This document shows, piece by piece, positions 17,085 to 24,892 of a stretch of DNA of 64,000 bases (within the stretch, counting starts at the first letter, position 1; each line of letters starts with the position of its first letter). The notes under the pieces were generated by a model, which ran no database searches, was not told the origin of the DNA, and saw only the letters and a program-made list of their open reading frames with translations. This DNA is from PCRC01 sp040384665 (GTDB taxonomy: Bacteria; Pseudomonadota; Gammaproteobacteria; Burkholderiales; Burkholderiaceae_C), in assembly GCA_040384665.1 (NCBI GenBank), contig JAZKIY010000002.1, positions 20,966 to 84,965 of the forward strand, in the 5' to 3' direction. The translations under genes and the position numbers were made by a program.

Positions 17085-17389
17085 TACAAGCCCCCCATCA
17101 CAAGACCACGAAAGCCGTACACCATGCGCGCACCGGCAAAGTCCACCAGCTCCACCGTGCGCTGCTGTCCTGGCTCAAACCGCACCGCCGTGCCCGACGC
17201 AATGTTCAGCCGCATGCCGCGCACCGCATCGCGGTCAAAGCGCAATGCACCATTGGTTTCGGCAAAGTGGTAGTGCGAGCCGACCTGGATCGGCCGGTCG
17301 GCCGTGTTCTGAACCAGCACCGTCAGCGTGCGCCGACCGGTGTTGAGTGGGTGTTCGCCGTCGTCTGTCAACAACTCGCCGGGCACCAT
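17084..17389 (-). CDS. ureB: Urease beta subunit
   Basis: A 101-aa subunit of the (alpha-beta-gamma)3 urease. I start it at the ATG at 17389 (MVPGELLTDDGEHPLNTGRR), which fits the usual UreB length and opening; a GTG six codons earlier is in frame but less likely. IQVGSHYHFAETN and LNIASGTAVRFEPGQQRTVELV are conserved. Its stop overlaps the ureC ATG by one base, and 7 nt separate it from the small membrane protein gene upstream. Confidence 0.96.
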   Translation of the reverse strand: MVPGELLTDDGEHPLNTGRRTLTVLVQNTADRPIQVGSHYHFAETNGALRFDRDAVRGMRLNIASGTAVRFEPGQQRTVELVDFAGARMVYGFRGLVMGGL

Positions 17390-17396
17390 GGGCGCC

Positions 17397-17564
17397 TCAC
17401 TTGCCACCGCGCATCAGCCAGACGGCAGCCGCTGCTGCCACAGCCAGCACCAGGTAGCCCAAGGTGTCGCTCGCATGCCAGTGGGAACCATTCAAACCGT
17501 GTCCTTCATGGGCGAAACTGCTGCTTGCCGCCATAGAAGCTAGCGATAGTGCTATGTTTTTCAT
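17397..17564 (-). CDS. Small His-rich secreted/membrane protein within the urease operon
   Basis: A 55-aa frame between ureA and ureB on the same strand. It starts MKNIALSLASMAASSSFA (signal-like), continues with a His-rich patch HEGHGLNGSHWHAS, then one membrane span LGYLVLAVAAAAAVWLM and a basic end RGGK. It starts 6 nt after the ureA stop, reading in the direction of transcription, and ends 7 nt before the ureB ATG, so it is almost certainly translated with the operon. A role in periplasmic nickel handling is inference from the five histidines and the context. The ATG lies inside a CTATG-TTTTT-CATAG hairpin. Confidence 0.75.
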   Translation of the reverse strand: MKNIALSLASMAASSSFAHEGHGLNGSHWHASDTLGYLVLAVAAAAAVWLMRGGK

Positions 17565-17566
17565 AG
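17551..17566 (-). repeat. Hairpin-only relative of the dispersed repeat (copy F)
   Basis: The sequence GCTATG-TTTTT-CATAG mirrors the terminal hairpin of repeat copy E, but the CTCAAGCCCTAGT core is absent. On the minus strand it contains the start codon of the 55-aa urease-operon protein. Membership in the repeat family is uncertain because only about 16 bases match. Confidence 0.4.
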
Positions 17567-17570
17567 TTAA

Positions 17571-17873
17571 TCAGAGGATGGGTTGGTGTACTGTGACCAG
17601 TTTGGTGCCGTCGGGGAAGGTGGCCTCAACCTGGATGTCGGGAATCATCTCGGCAATGCCGTCCATCACGTCGGCGCGGGTCAGCACCGCGCGGCCCTCG
17701 CTCATCAGCTGCGCCACGGTTTTGCCATCGCGCGCACCCTCCATCACGGCTGCGCTGATCAGCGCCACGGCCTCGGGGTAGTTCAGTTTGAGGCCACGCG
17801 CGCGGCGCCGCTCGGCCAGCAGCGCGGCGGTAAAGATCAGCAACTTGTCTTTTTCGCGGGGGGTGAGTTCCAT
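17571..17873 (-). CDS. ureA: Urease gamma subunit
   Basis: A 100-aa subunit, the first gene of the operon. It starts MELTPREKDKLLIFTAALLAERR and contains LNYPEAVALISAAVMEGARDG and the ending TFPDGTKLVTVHQPIL, all typical. A longer frame upstream has no UreA similarity. It is divergent from the NCS1-kinase gene with 110 nt between the starts, so both promoters and any shared operator lie there. I saw no certain sigma-54 or NikR site in that gap. Confidence 0.97.
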   Translation of the reverse strand: MELTPREKDKLLIFTAALLAERRRARGLKLNYPEAVALISAAVMEGARDGKTVAQLMSEGRAVLTRADVMDGIAEMIPDIQVEATFPDGTKLVTVHQPIL

Positions 17874-17983
17874 ACGTCGGATGATTATGCGGGAAGCCAT
17901 CCGTGCGGCCATACGCCATTTGGCCCATGCGGACCGGCAGGCACGGGGTGGCCGCAGATTCCGATTTACGATGGGGCCAGCCC

Positions 17984-20900
17984 ATGAACGACCGCGCGCC
18001 CTTGCCCACCCCCGAATTGCCCTGGCGGCCTGCAACGCCCGGCGAAGGCGCGGTGGACGACGCACCGCAGCGCATCGTCAAGGTCCGGCGTGACTACAAC
18101 TCCTGGGTTGGCAGCGAGACCATGGAAGACTATGCGCTGCGCTACACGCCGCAGAGCTTTCGCAAGTGGTCGACCTTCCGGGTCGCCAACACCGCGCTGG
18201 GTGGCGCCGCATCGTTTTTGATTCTGGAAGCCATTGGCGCCACGCTGCTGGTGCAGTACGGTTTTACCAACGCCGCGCTGGCGATTCTGGCCACCGGCCT
18301 CATCATCTTTCTGGCAGGCCTGCCCATCAGTGTCTATGCGGCGCGCTACGGCGTGGACATGGATTTGCTGACCCGTGGCGCTGGTTTTGGCTACATCGGC
18401 TCGACCATCACTTCGCTGATCTACGCTTGTTTCACCTTCATCTTCTTCGCGCTGGAGGCGGCTGTGATGGCCTATGCGCTGGAGCTGGCGCTGGACATTC
18501 CGCCGCGCTGGGGCTACCTCATTTGCGCGCTGGTGGTGATACCGCTGGTCACGCACGGCGTCTCGGCCATCAGCCGGCTGCAGGTCTGGACACAGCCGCT
18601 GTGGCTGCTGATGCTGGTGGTGCCCTTTGTCTATGTGTTTGCCAAAGACCCCGGTGCCTTTGCCGGCATCACCGCCTACGCCGGTGAGAAAAGCCGCAGC
18701 AGCGGTTTCGTGCTGGCCTCGTTTGGCGCGGCGCTCACCGTGGGCATTGCGCTCATCACGCAGATGGGTGAGCAGGCCGACTACCTGCGCTTCATGCCCG
18801 CCAAAACCGCTGCCAACACGCGCCGCTGGTGGTTTGCGGTGCTGGCTGGCGGGCCGGGCTGGGTGGTGCTGGGTGTTGTCAAAATGCTGGGCGGCGCGGC
18901 GCTGGCCTACCTGGCCATCACCCACGCCGTGCCGCTGGACCGTGCCGTGGACCCCAACCAGATGTACCTGGCGGCCTACGAATACGTGTTTCCCCACTAC
19001 GGCTGGGCGGTGGCTGCCACCGCGCTGTTTGTGGTGGTGTCGCAACTCAAGATCAACGTCACCAACGCCTACGCCGGTTCGCTGGCCTGGAGCAATTTTT
19101 TCTCGCGCCTCACGCACAGCCACCCCGGCCGGGTGGTGTGGGTGGTGTTCAACACGCTGATCGCCTTCATGCTGATGGAGATGAACGTGTTCCAGGCGCT
19201 GGGCGACGTGCTGGGCCTGTACTCCAACATCGCCATCGCCTGGATCATGGCGGTGGTGGCCGACCTGGTGGTCAACAAGCCGCTGGGCCTGTCGCCCAAG
19301 GGCATCGAGTTCAAGCGCGCCTACCTGTACGACATCAACCCGGTCGGCGTGGGCGCGATGGCGCTGGCCTCGCTGCTGTCCATCAGCGCGCACCTGGGCG
19401 TGTTCGGCCCCATGGCGCAGGCGTTCTCCGCGCTCATCGCCATGGGCGTCGCGTTCGCCGCCGCCCCGCTGATCGCCTGGGCGACGAAGGGCCGCTACTA
19501 CATCGCGCGCACCGACGCGCCTTCCTCCCTCTCCCCCTCGGGGGAGAGGGCAGGGGTGAGGGGGCTGGTCACCCACCACTGCACGATCTGCGAGCGCGAA
19601 TACGAAGGCCCGGACATGGCGCATTGCCCGGCCTACCAGGGACCGATCTGCTCCTTGTGCTGCACGCTGGACGCGCGCTGCGGCGACCTGTGCAAGCCGC
19701 ACGCGAGCCTGGCCTCGCAGTGGTCGGCCACCCTGCGCTGGCTGCTGCCCAGGCGCGTCGGCCCGTACCTGGACACCGGCCTGGGCCACTTCCTGCTGCT
19801 GATGCTGGTGATCGCGCCGCTGCTGGCCACGCTGTTCGGCCTGTTGTACCGGCAGGAGATGCGCGCGCTGGCCGACCTGGTCGATGCGCAGGGCCTGGCG
19901 ACGGCGACCCTGCGCTCCGGCTTCCTCAAGGCCTATCTGGCGGTGCTGCTCCTGGCCGGCATCGTGGCCTGGTGGCTGGTGCTGGCGCACAAGAGCCGGC
20001 AGGTGGCGCAGGAGGAATCCAACCGCCAGACGCATCTGCTGGTGCGCGAGATCGAGTCGCACCGCCAGACCGACGAGGCGCTGCAGAACGCCAGGCTGCT
20101 GGCCGAAGCCGCGCGCCGGCAGGCCGAGCAGGCCAACCAGGCCAAGAGCCGCTACATCAGCGCCATCAGCCACGAGCTGCGCACACCGCTGAACAGCATC
20201 CTGGGCTACGCGCAACTGATGGGGGAAGACGCCGCCATCCCGCCGCACCGCAAGCAGGCGGTCAGCGTCATCAAGCGCAGCGGCGAGCATTTGCTGAGCC
20301 TGATCGAAGGCACGCTCGACGTCGCCCGCATCGAGGCGGGCAAGCTCACGCTCGACGTGCGGCCCATGCGCTTTGCCGACTGCGTGCACGAGATCGCCAG
20401 CATGTTCGAACTGCAGGCCGCTGGCAAGCAACTCGCCTTCAAATTCGAGGCCGACGGCGTGCTGCCCGAAGTGGTGCGGGCCGATGAAAAGCGGGTGCGG
20501 CAGATCCTCATCAACCTGCTTGGCAACGCCATCAAGTTCACCGCGCAGGGGCGGGTGACCTTCAGGCTGAAACACGCGCGCGAAATGGCCAGCATAGAAA
20601 TCCAGGACACCGGCCCCGGCGTTCCGGCAGAAGAACTGGCGCGCATCTTCGAGCCCTTTACCCGCTCTGCTGCGCCTGGCCCCGCGGCACCTGGCGCTGG
20701 CCTCGGGCTGACCATCGCCAAGATGCTGACCGATTTGATGGGCGGTGAGCTCACCGCCAGCAGCACGCCGGGCGTGGGCTCGGTGTTTCGCGTCAAGCTG
20801 TTCTTGCCCGAGGCGCATGTCTCTTCACGCAGCCTGTTGCCACGCCCTGCGCAGCAGCGGCGCGGCTACGTCGGCACGCGCCGGCGCATTCTGGTGGTTG

Positions 20901-21502
20901 ACAACGAAGAGGCCGACCGCGAGCTGCTGCAAAGCCTGCTGGAGCCCCTGGGCTTTGAACTGCGCACCGCCGCCAGCGGCCACGACTGTCTGGATCTGCT
21001 GGCCGCAGGCTACCAGCCCGACGCGATCCTGATGGACTTGGCCATGCCCGGCATAGATGGCTGGGAAACCATTCGCCGCTTGCGGCGCCTCGTTCCGCCA
21101 CCACAAGCTGTTGTCGCCATCGTGTCGGCGAATGCGTTCGACAAAGGGCTGGACAACGACGCCGGAATCCCACCCGAAGACTTCATCCTCAAACCCGTGC
21201 GGCATCCGGAGTTGCTCGACTGGTTGGAGCGCAAGCTGGCCATCGTCTGGCTGGAGAGTGCGCCGGTGACTAGCCCAGCAGCGGCACCTGTTGCCCCGAC
21301 CAAGCTGGTTCTGCCACCGGCCGCCGAGCGCGCCGCTCTGCTTGATGTGGTCAACCTTGGCTACTACCGCGGCATCATCAACAAGCTGGCCGAGATCGAG
21401 GCCGCCGCGCCCGAATGCGCCGCCTTTGCCGAGCAAATGCGTGGCATGGCGCGCCAGTTCCAGTTCGAGGCCATGGGCCGCTTGCTGCAACAGGCGGGGT
21501 AA
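17984..21502 (+). CDS. NCS1-permease/histidine kinase/receiver fusion (transporter-like sensor)
   Basis: A 1172-aa hybrid sensor. Residues about 35-505 are a complete NCS1-type nucleobase/allantoin-family permease with about 12 membrane spans (opening RRDYNSWVGSETMEDYALRY). Residues 531-572 form a Cys-rich module with eight cysteines (C533, C536, C548, C556, C559, C560, C566, C570). Two more spans follow near 601-622 and 649-667. The kinase core has His730 (SHELRTPLNS), the N box NLLGNAIKF, DTGPGV and GAGLGLTIAK. A receiver spans about 968-1082 with Asp1018 and Lys1070, and a helical tail follows. It is divergent from the urease operon and 10 nt upstream of a LuxR-type regulator. I infer that the permease part senses or imports urea, allantoin or a purine product. 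The start at 17984 (MNDRAPLPTPELPW) is the best supported. Confidence 0.88.
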   Translation: MNDRAPLPTPELPWRPATPGEGAVDDAPQRIVKVRRDYNSWVGSETMEDYALRYTPQSFRKWSTFRVANTALGGAASFLILEAIGATLLVQYGFTNAALAILATGLIIFLAGLPISVYAARYGVDMDLLTRGAGFGYIGSTITSLIYACFTFIFFALEAAVMAYALELALDIPPRWGYLICALVVIPLVTHGVSAISRLQVWTQPLWLLMLVVPFVYVFAKDPGAFAGITAYAGEKSRSSGFVLASFGAALTVGIALITQMGEQADYLRFMPAKTAANTRRWWFAVLAGGPGWVVLGVVKMLGGAALAYLAITHAVPLDRAVDPNQMYLAAYEYVFPHYGWAVAATALFVVVSQLKINVTNAYAGSLAWSNFFSRLTHSHPGRVVWVVFNTLIAFMLMEMNVFQALGDVLGLYSNIAIAWIMAVVADLVVNKPLGLSPKGIEFKRAYLYDINPVGVGAMALASLLSISAHLGVFGPMAQAFSALIAMGVAFAAAPLIAWATKGRYYIARTDAPSSLSPSGERAGVRGLVTHHCTICEREYEGPDMAHCPAYQGPICSLCCTLDARCGDLCKPHASLASQWSATLRWLLPRRVGPYLDTGLGHFLLLMLVIAPLLATLFGLLYRQEMRALADLVDAQGLATATLRSGFLKAYLAVLLLAGIVAWWLVLAHKSRQVAQEESNRQTHLLVREIESHRQTDEALQNARLLAEAARRQAEQANQAKSRYISAISHELRTPLNSILGYAQLMGEDAAIPPHRKQAVSVIKRSGEHLLSLIEGTLDVARIEAGKLTLDVRPMRFADCVHEIASMFELQAAGKQLAFKFEADGVLPEVVRADEKRVRQILINLLGNAIKFTAQGRVTFRLKHAREMASIEIQDTGPGVPAEELARIFEPFTRSAAPGPAAPGAGLGLTIAKMLTDLMGGELTASSTPGVGSVFRVKLFLPEAHVSSRSLLPRPAQQRRGYVGTRRRILVVDNEEADRELLQSLLEPLGFELRTAASGHDCLDLLAAGYQPDAILMDLAMPGIDGWETIRRLRRLVPPPQAVVAIVSANAFDKGLDNDAGIPPEDFILKPVRHPELLDWLERKLAIVWLESAPVTSPAAAPVAPTKLVLPPAAERAALLDVVNLGYYRGIINKLAEIEAAAPECAAFAEQMRGMARQFQFEAMGRLLQQAG
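19526..19564. repeat. GC-rich palindromic element inserted in frame
   Basis: The palindrome CCCTCTCCCC/GGGGGAGAGGG is followed by CAGGGGTGAGGGGG, a type of sequence usually found between genes. Here it lies inside the permease-kinase gene and encodes PSSLSPSGERAGVRGL (residues about 513-528) without breaking the frame, exactly in the linker between the permease and the Cys-rich module. Confidence 0.7.
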
Positions 21503-21512
21503 GCTCACCGGC

Positions 21513-22520
21513 ATGCAGCCCCCCCATCCGCCTCCTCATCTGTCCAGCCCGCTCGACAAGACGCTGGACCGCGCCAACAGCGAGGTGGTGCTGATCGTTG
21601 ACGACGTGCCCGACAACTTGTCGGTGCTGCACGACGCGCTGGACGAATCCGGCTACACCGTGTTGGTTGCCACCCACGGCGAAGCCGCGCTGCAGCGTGC
21701 GGCGCAGGCCCTGCCCGACATCGTGTTGCTCGACGCGATGATGCCCGGCATGGACGGCTTCGAGGTGGCGCGCCGGCTCAAAGCCAGTGCGGTGACAGCG
21801 CACATCCCCATCATCTTCATGACCGGTCTGACCGAGACCGAGCACCTGGTGGCCGCGCTGGAGGCGGGCGGGGTCGACTACGTCACCAAGCCCATCAAGC
21901 CCAAGGAAGTGTTGGCCCGCATGGGGGTGCACCTGGCCGGCGCGCGCGAAAAGCGCCAGGCCCGCAACGCGCTGGATGCCTTTGGCTACGCCACCATCAC
22001 CGTGCGCGCCAGCGACGGCCGGCTGATGTGGCAAACCCCGTTGGCAAGGCAGATGCTTGAGGCCTACTTTGGCCCGCCCACAGCCACCGTGCCCGAGGTG
22101 GTGCGCCAGTGGCTGCAACGGCAAACGCTGCCCTTGGTGCCGCAAGCCGAGCCGCCGCGCCTGGCCATTGAGCAGGGCGCGCGCCGCCTCACGCTGCGGC
22201 TGCACCAGCAGGCTGGCGAAGGCGTGGCCGGCGAGACGGGTGGCGATTGGCTGATCGTGATGCGCGAAGTGAGCGACGCCGCCATCATCGAAGCCATGAG
22301 CCTGAGTTTCAAACTCACCGCCCGGGAAGCCGAGGTGCTGTACTGGGTGGTCAAAGGCAAGATCAACCGCGACATCGGCGACATCCTCGGCGCCAGCCCG
22401 GCCACGGTGAAAAAACACCTGGAGCGCATCTTTGCCAAACTGGGGGTGGAGACACGAACGGCTGCGGCTGGGATGGCGATGAACCGGATACGGCAGCTGC
22501 ACCCGCAGTTTGAGGGGTGA
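21513..22520 (+). CDS. Response regulator, receiver plus LuxR-type DNA-binding domain
   Basis: A 335-aa transcription factor and the likely partner of the upstream hybrid kinase (10 nt apart, same strand). The receiver has the acidic pocket VDDVPDN, phospho-Asp74 (LLDAMMPGMDGF), Thr in IIFMTGLTE and Lys in YVTKPIKPKE. About 120 residues of unassigned linker (near 140-255) include LIVMREVSDAAIIEAM. The C-terminal HTH is FKLTAREAEVLYWVVKGKINRDIG ... SPATVKKHLERIFAKLG, where NRDIGDIL replaces the usual NKEIA. Targets are unknown; the urease operon and urt genes are obvious candidates. Confidence 0.9.
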   Translation: MQPPHPPPHLSSPLDKTLDRANSEVVLIVDDVPDNLSVLHDALDESGYTVLVATHGEAALQRAAQALPDIVLLDAMMPGMDGFEVARRLKASAVTAHIPIIFMTGLTETEHLVAALEAGGVDYVTKPIKPKEVLARMGVHLAGAREKRQARNALDAFGYATITVRASDGRLMWQTPLARQMLEAYFGPPTATVPEVVRQWLQRQTLPLVPQAEPPRLAIEQGARRLTLRLHQQAGEGVAGETGGDWLIVMREVSDAAIIEAMSLSFKLTAREAEVLYWVVKGKINRDIGDILGASPATVKKHLERIFAKLGVETRTAAAGMAMNRIRQLHPQFEG

Positions 22521-22719
22521 GATCGCGGTGACCCCGCAGCAGTGCGCGCAACGCTGCTTGAAGGCGTTTGCACATGGCCTCGGCCGAAACCAGCCAACGT
22601 CCCAAACGGGTGTTCCAACTCGCCAGCCCCTTCAGCAGAGATTGGGCAATTCCCCCGTGCCATGGGGGTGTCGCGACCGGGGTGTATAAGGTTTGTTCGA
22701 TCAACCACGAGGATTTCCT

Positions 22720-23109
22720 ATGGGCATTTTCAGCAACATTCTGGCCAAGCTGGGCTTTGGTGACAAGAAGGACGAAGGTGCAGCAACTGCTGCCCCCGCA
22801 CCGGCGCCCGGCGCAGCCGCCGCTCCCACAGCACCGGTGGCCATCAGCGCATGGGACGTGGTGGCCAAACTTGAAGCCCTGGCCAGCGCACACGCTGAGA
22901 AGCTGAACTGGAAAACTTCCATCGTCGATCTTTTGAAGCTGCTGGGACTGGACAGCAGCTTTGCGGCCCGCAAGGAGCTGGCCACTGAGCTGGGCTGTCC
23001 GGCCGAGAAGATGGGTGACTCGGCCCAGATGAACATGTGGCTGCACAAGACCGTGCTGCAAAAGCTGGCCGAGAACGGCGGCAATATTCCGGCAGAACTG
23101 CTGAACTAG
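22720..23109 (+). CDS. DUF3597 family protein
   Basis: A 129-aa cytosolic protein. It starts MGIFSNILAKLGFG, then an Ala/Pro-rich linker (about residues 24-45), then the DUF3597 domain AWDVVAKLEALAS ... LNWKTSIVDLLKLLGLDSSFAARKELATELG. Its shape recalls small LysM-like or tail-associated domains, but no activity is established. The ATG at 22720 has a ribosome site (CGAGGA). It stands alone, with a good terminator 23 nt after the stop. Confidence 0.75.
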   Translation: MGIFSNILAKLGFGDKKDEGAATAAPAPAPGAAAAPTAPVAISAWDVVAKLEALASAHAEKLNWKTSIVDLLKLLGLDSSFAARKELATELGCPAEKMGDSAQMNMWLHKTVLQKLAENGGNIPAELLN

Positions 23110-23131
23110 GTCCTGTTGCCACCACCTCTGC

Positions 23132-23154
23132 AAACCGCCTGCGGGCGGTTTTTT
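23132..23154 (+). terminator. Rho-independent terminator after the DUF3597 gene
   Basis: The stem AACCGCC / GGGCGGTT with a TGC loop is followed by TTTTTT. It lies in the gap before the convergent crotonase gene. Confidence 0.9.
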
Positions 23155-23183
23155 CGTTGCCGGGTGTTGCCCTCTGCGCGTTC

Positions 23184-23996
23184 TCAGATCTTCTCGAAAT
23201 CCCCATGCCGGCCCAGCCCGCTGGCAAAGCGGCCGGCACCGGCTGCGCCTTCCTTGAAGTGCGCTTCCACGCCATTGAACCACTCGCGGCGCAGCGCATC
23301 GCGCACCGGGGTGCCGTAGGTTTCCAGAATCGAGCGGCGGTCGGCGCGCACGGCGGCCTGCGGAAAGCGGGCAATGGTGTGGGCCATGGCCTCGGCGGCC
23401 TCGCGTGCACCGCCAGGTTCCACCACTTTTTCGCACAGGCCGATCTGCACCGCTTCGGTGGCGGGCACCTTGCGCCCGGTCAGCGTGATTTCCATGGCCC
23501 GGCCCTGGCCCACCAGGCGCGCCATGCGCACCGTGCCGCCGTCCAGCAGCGGAATGCCCCAGCGCCGGCAGTACACGCCGAAGTAGGCCGTGTCCGCCAT
23601 CACGCGGATATCGCACCACATGGCCAGTTCCATGCCGCCGGCCACGGCCGGGCCTTCCACCGCGGCAATCACCGGCTTGGACAGCTCCAGCCGGGTTGGG
23701 CCCAGCGGGCCGCGCGGTGCCGCATTCGCGCCGGTGGGAAACGCCAGTCCCTCCGACACTTCGTTGCGGAAAGACTCGCGGTCCGACAGCGTGCTGGCGA
23801 ACTTCAAATCCCAGCCGGCGCAAAACGCGCCGCCTTCGCCCCACAGCACCGCCACGCTGGCGGAAGGGTCGGCGTCGAACGCCAGAAACGCGTCGTGCAG
23901 CGCATCGGCACTGGCCGGGTCCATGGCGTTGCGGGCTTCTTTGAAACGGCTGTGGACGATGGTCCAGACGCCGCCTTGCTTTTCAATTCTCACCAT
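23184..23996 (-). CDS. Crotonase/enoyl-CoA hydratase family protein
   Basis: A 270-aa crotonase-fold enzyme, likely acting on an acyl-CoA. Oxyanion-hole segments are GGAFCAGWDLK and EGPAVAGGMELAMWCDIRV. The acidic residue of the second catalytic region appears in RRWGIPLLDGGTVRMARLVGQGRA. DGGT at the ligand loop fits a broad class annotated as enoyl-CoA hydratase, so the exact substrate is open. The start MVRIEKQGGVW at 23996 is chosen over an upstream frame. It sits 1 nt after the TetR gene on the same strand, so the regulator and enzyme form one operon. Confidence 0.85.
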   Translation of the reverse strand: MVRIEKQGGVWTIVHSRFKEARNAMDPASADALHDAFLAFDADPSASVAVLWGEGGAFCAGWDLKFASTLSDRESFRNEVSEGLAFPTGANAAPRGPLGPTRLELSKPVIAAVEGPAVAGGMELAMWCDIRVMADTAYFGVYCRRWGIPLLDGGTVRMARLVGQGRAMEITLTGRKVPATEAVQIGLCEKVVEPGGAREAAEAMAHTIARFPQAAVRADRRSILETYGTPVRDALRREWFNGVEAHFKEGAAGAGRFASGLGRHGDFEKI

Positions 23997-23997
23997 G

Positions 23998-24675
23998 TCA
24001 GTTCTTCCTTGTTGCGGTTGGTTTGGCGGGGGATTTGCGTTTGGATGGAGGCGGTGTTGCGGCGTCGGCATGCAGCAGTTGCGCCAGCATCAGGCGCAGC
24101 AAATCCTGCGGGCTGGTGTCCAGCGCACCAAGGCGGCCTGCCAGTTGCAGCACCAGCGCGCCAATCATTTGGCTGAAGACCAGTGCCACCCACAGCCGCA
24201 CCTCTTTGGCAGGCAGGCTGCGGGCTTCGGCCAGTGGCAGGGCAATGCGTTCCAGCACGGTCCACAACGCATCGTTGAGCGCCTGGTCGGAATGTTTGCC
24301 CACACCCAGGCGCTTGATGCCGCGAAATGCATACAGCCCCAGATTCACCTCGAACGGGTGCTGGCTGTAGTAGTGCAGAAAGGCTTCGCAGGCGGCGGCC
24401 ACCTGCGCGGCAGCCAACGCGGGCGCTGCCGCCACGGCGGTTGACACCTGGGCATCAAGCCGGGACAGCGACTGCCCCAGCAGCGCGGCGTAGATGTCTT
24501 CCTTGCTCTCAAACAGCGGGTAAATGGCGCCGGTGGTGCAACCCGCGCGCAGCGAGATGCCGCGCATGGTGGCGCCTTCCAGCCCCTTGTCCATGAACTC
24601 TTCGCGCGCAGCCTGCAACAGGAAGTCACGCTTGGCGTCTTTCATGGAGAGTGCCCAGTTGGGGGTGATTTTCAT
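23998..24675 (-). CDS. TetR family regulator
   Basis: A 225-aa regulator. The N-terminal HTH is KRDFLLQAAREEFMDKGLEGATMRGIS-type, with LRAGCTTGAIYPLFESKEDIYAALL as recognition and positioning helices. The ligand domain is Ala-rich, and the C-terminus is basic (PPPSKRKSPAKPTATRKN). It starts at 24675 (MKITPNWALSMKD). An inverted repeat 14 nt upstream is the probable operator for autoregulation. The co-transcribed crotonase suggests an acyl-CoA or fatty-acid-like inducer, which is inference. Confidence 0.85.
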   Translation of the reverse strand: MKITPNWALSMKDAKRDFLLQAAREEFMDKGLEGATMRGISLRAGCTTGAIYPLFESKEDIYAALLGQSLSRLDAQVSTAVAAAPALAAAQVAAACEAFLHYYSQHPFEVNLGLYAFRGIKRLGVGKHSDQALNDALWTVLERIALPLAEARSLPAKEVRLWVALVFSQMIGALVLQLAGRLGALDTSPQDLLRLMLAQLLHADAATPPPSKRKSPAKPTATRKN

Positions 24676-24688
24676 GTCTTTGTTACTG

Positions 24689-24709
24689 ATTAATAACAAC
24701 ATTATTAAT
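24689..24709. promoter_or_regulatory. Candidate TetR operator
   Basis: The perfect inverted repeat ATTAATAA-CAACA-TTATTAAT lies 14 nt upstream of the TetR-crotonase operon start, where a repressor would block transcription. It is strongly AT-rich compared with its surroundings. Confidence 0.65.
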
Positions 24710-24892
24710 GGGCATCATTGTTATGTCAAGAGTTGCGCCTTTGGGCGTTGACCACGCCGGGCCACCGGCAGGCGATGGGTGTATAAACCAATCCCCTTTG
24801 GTCGTGCGCCCAACCTGTGTTGAATGCGCGCATGGCTTCTCTTCAGGTCGGTCGAGCGCTCGCAGGCGCCACAACAACAAGGAACACCTCCC

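Noticed and set aside
17874..17983. A NikR operator or sigma-54 site in the ureA/permease-kinase gap
   Set aside because: No paired GTATGA/TCATAC half-sites at proper spacing. One GGCACG-like stretch lacks the matching -12 element.
17966..20818. A very long minus-strand open frame (about 950 codons) opposite the permease-kinase gene
   Set aside because: It is the shadow of a real gene in GC-rich DNA: its translation is rich in Arg, Gln, His and Gly without any motif, while the plus-strand frame has complete domains.
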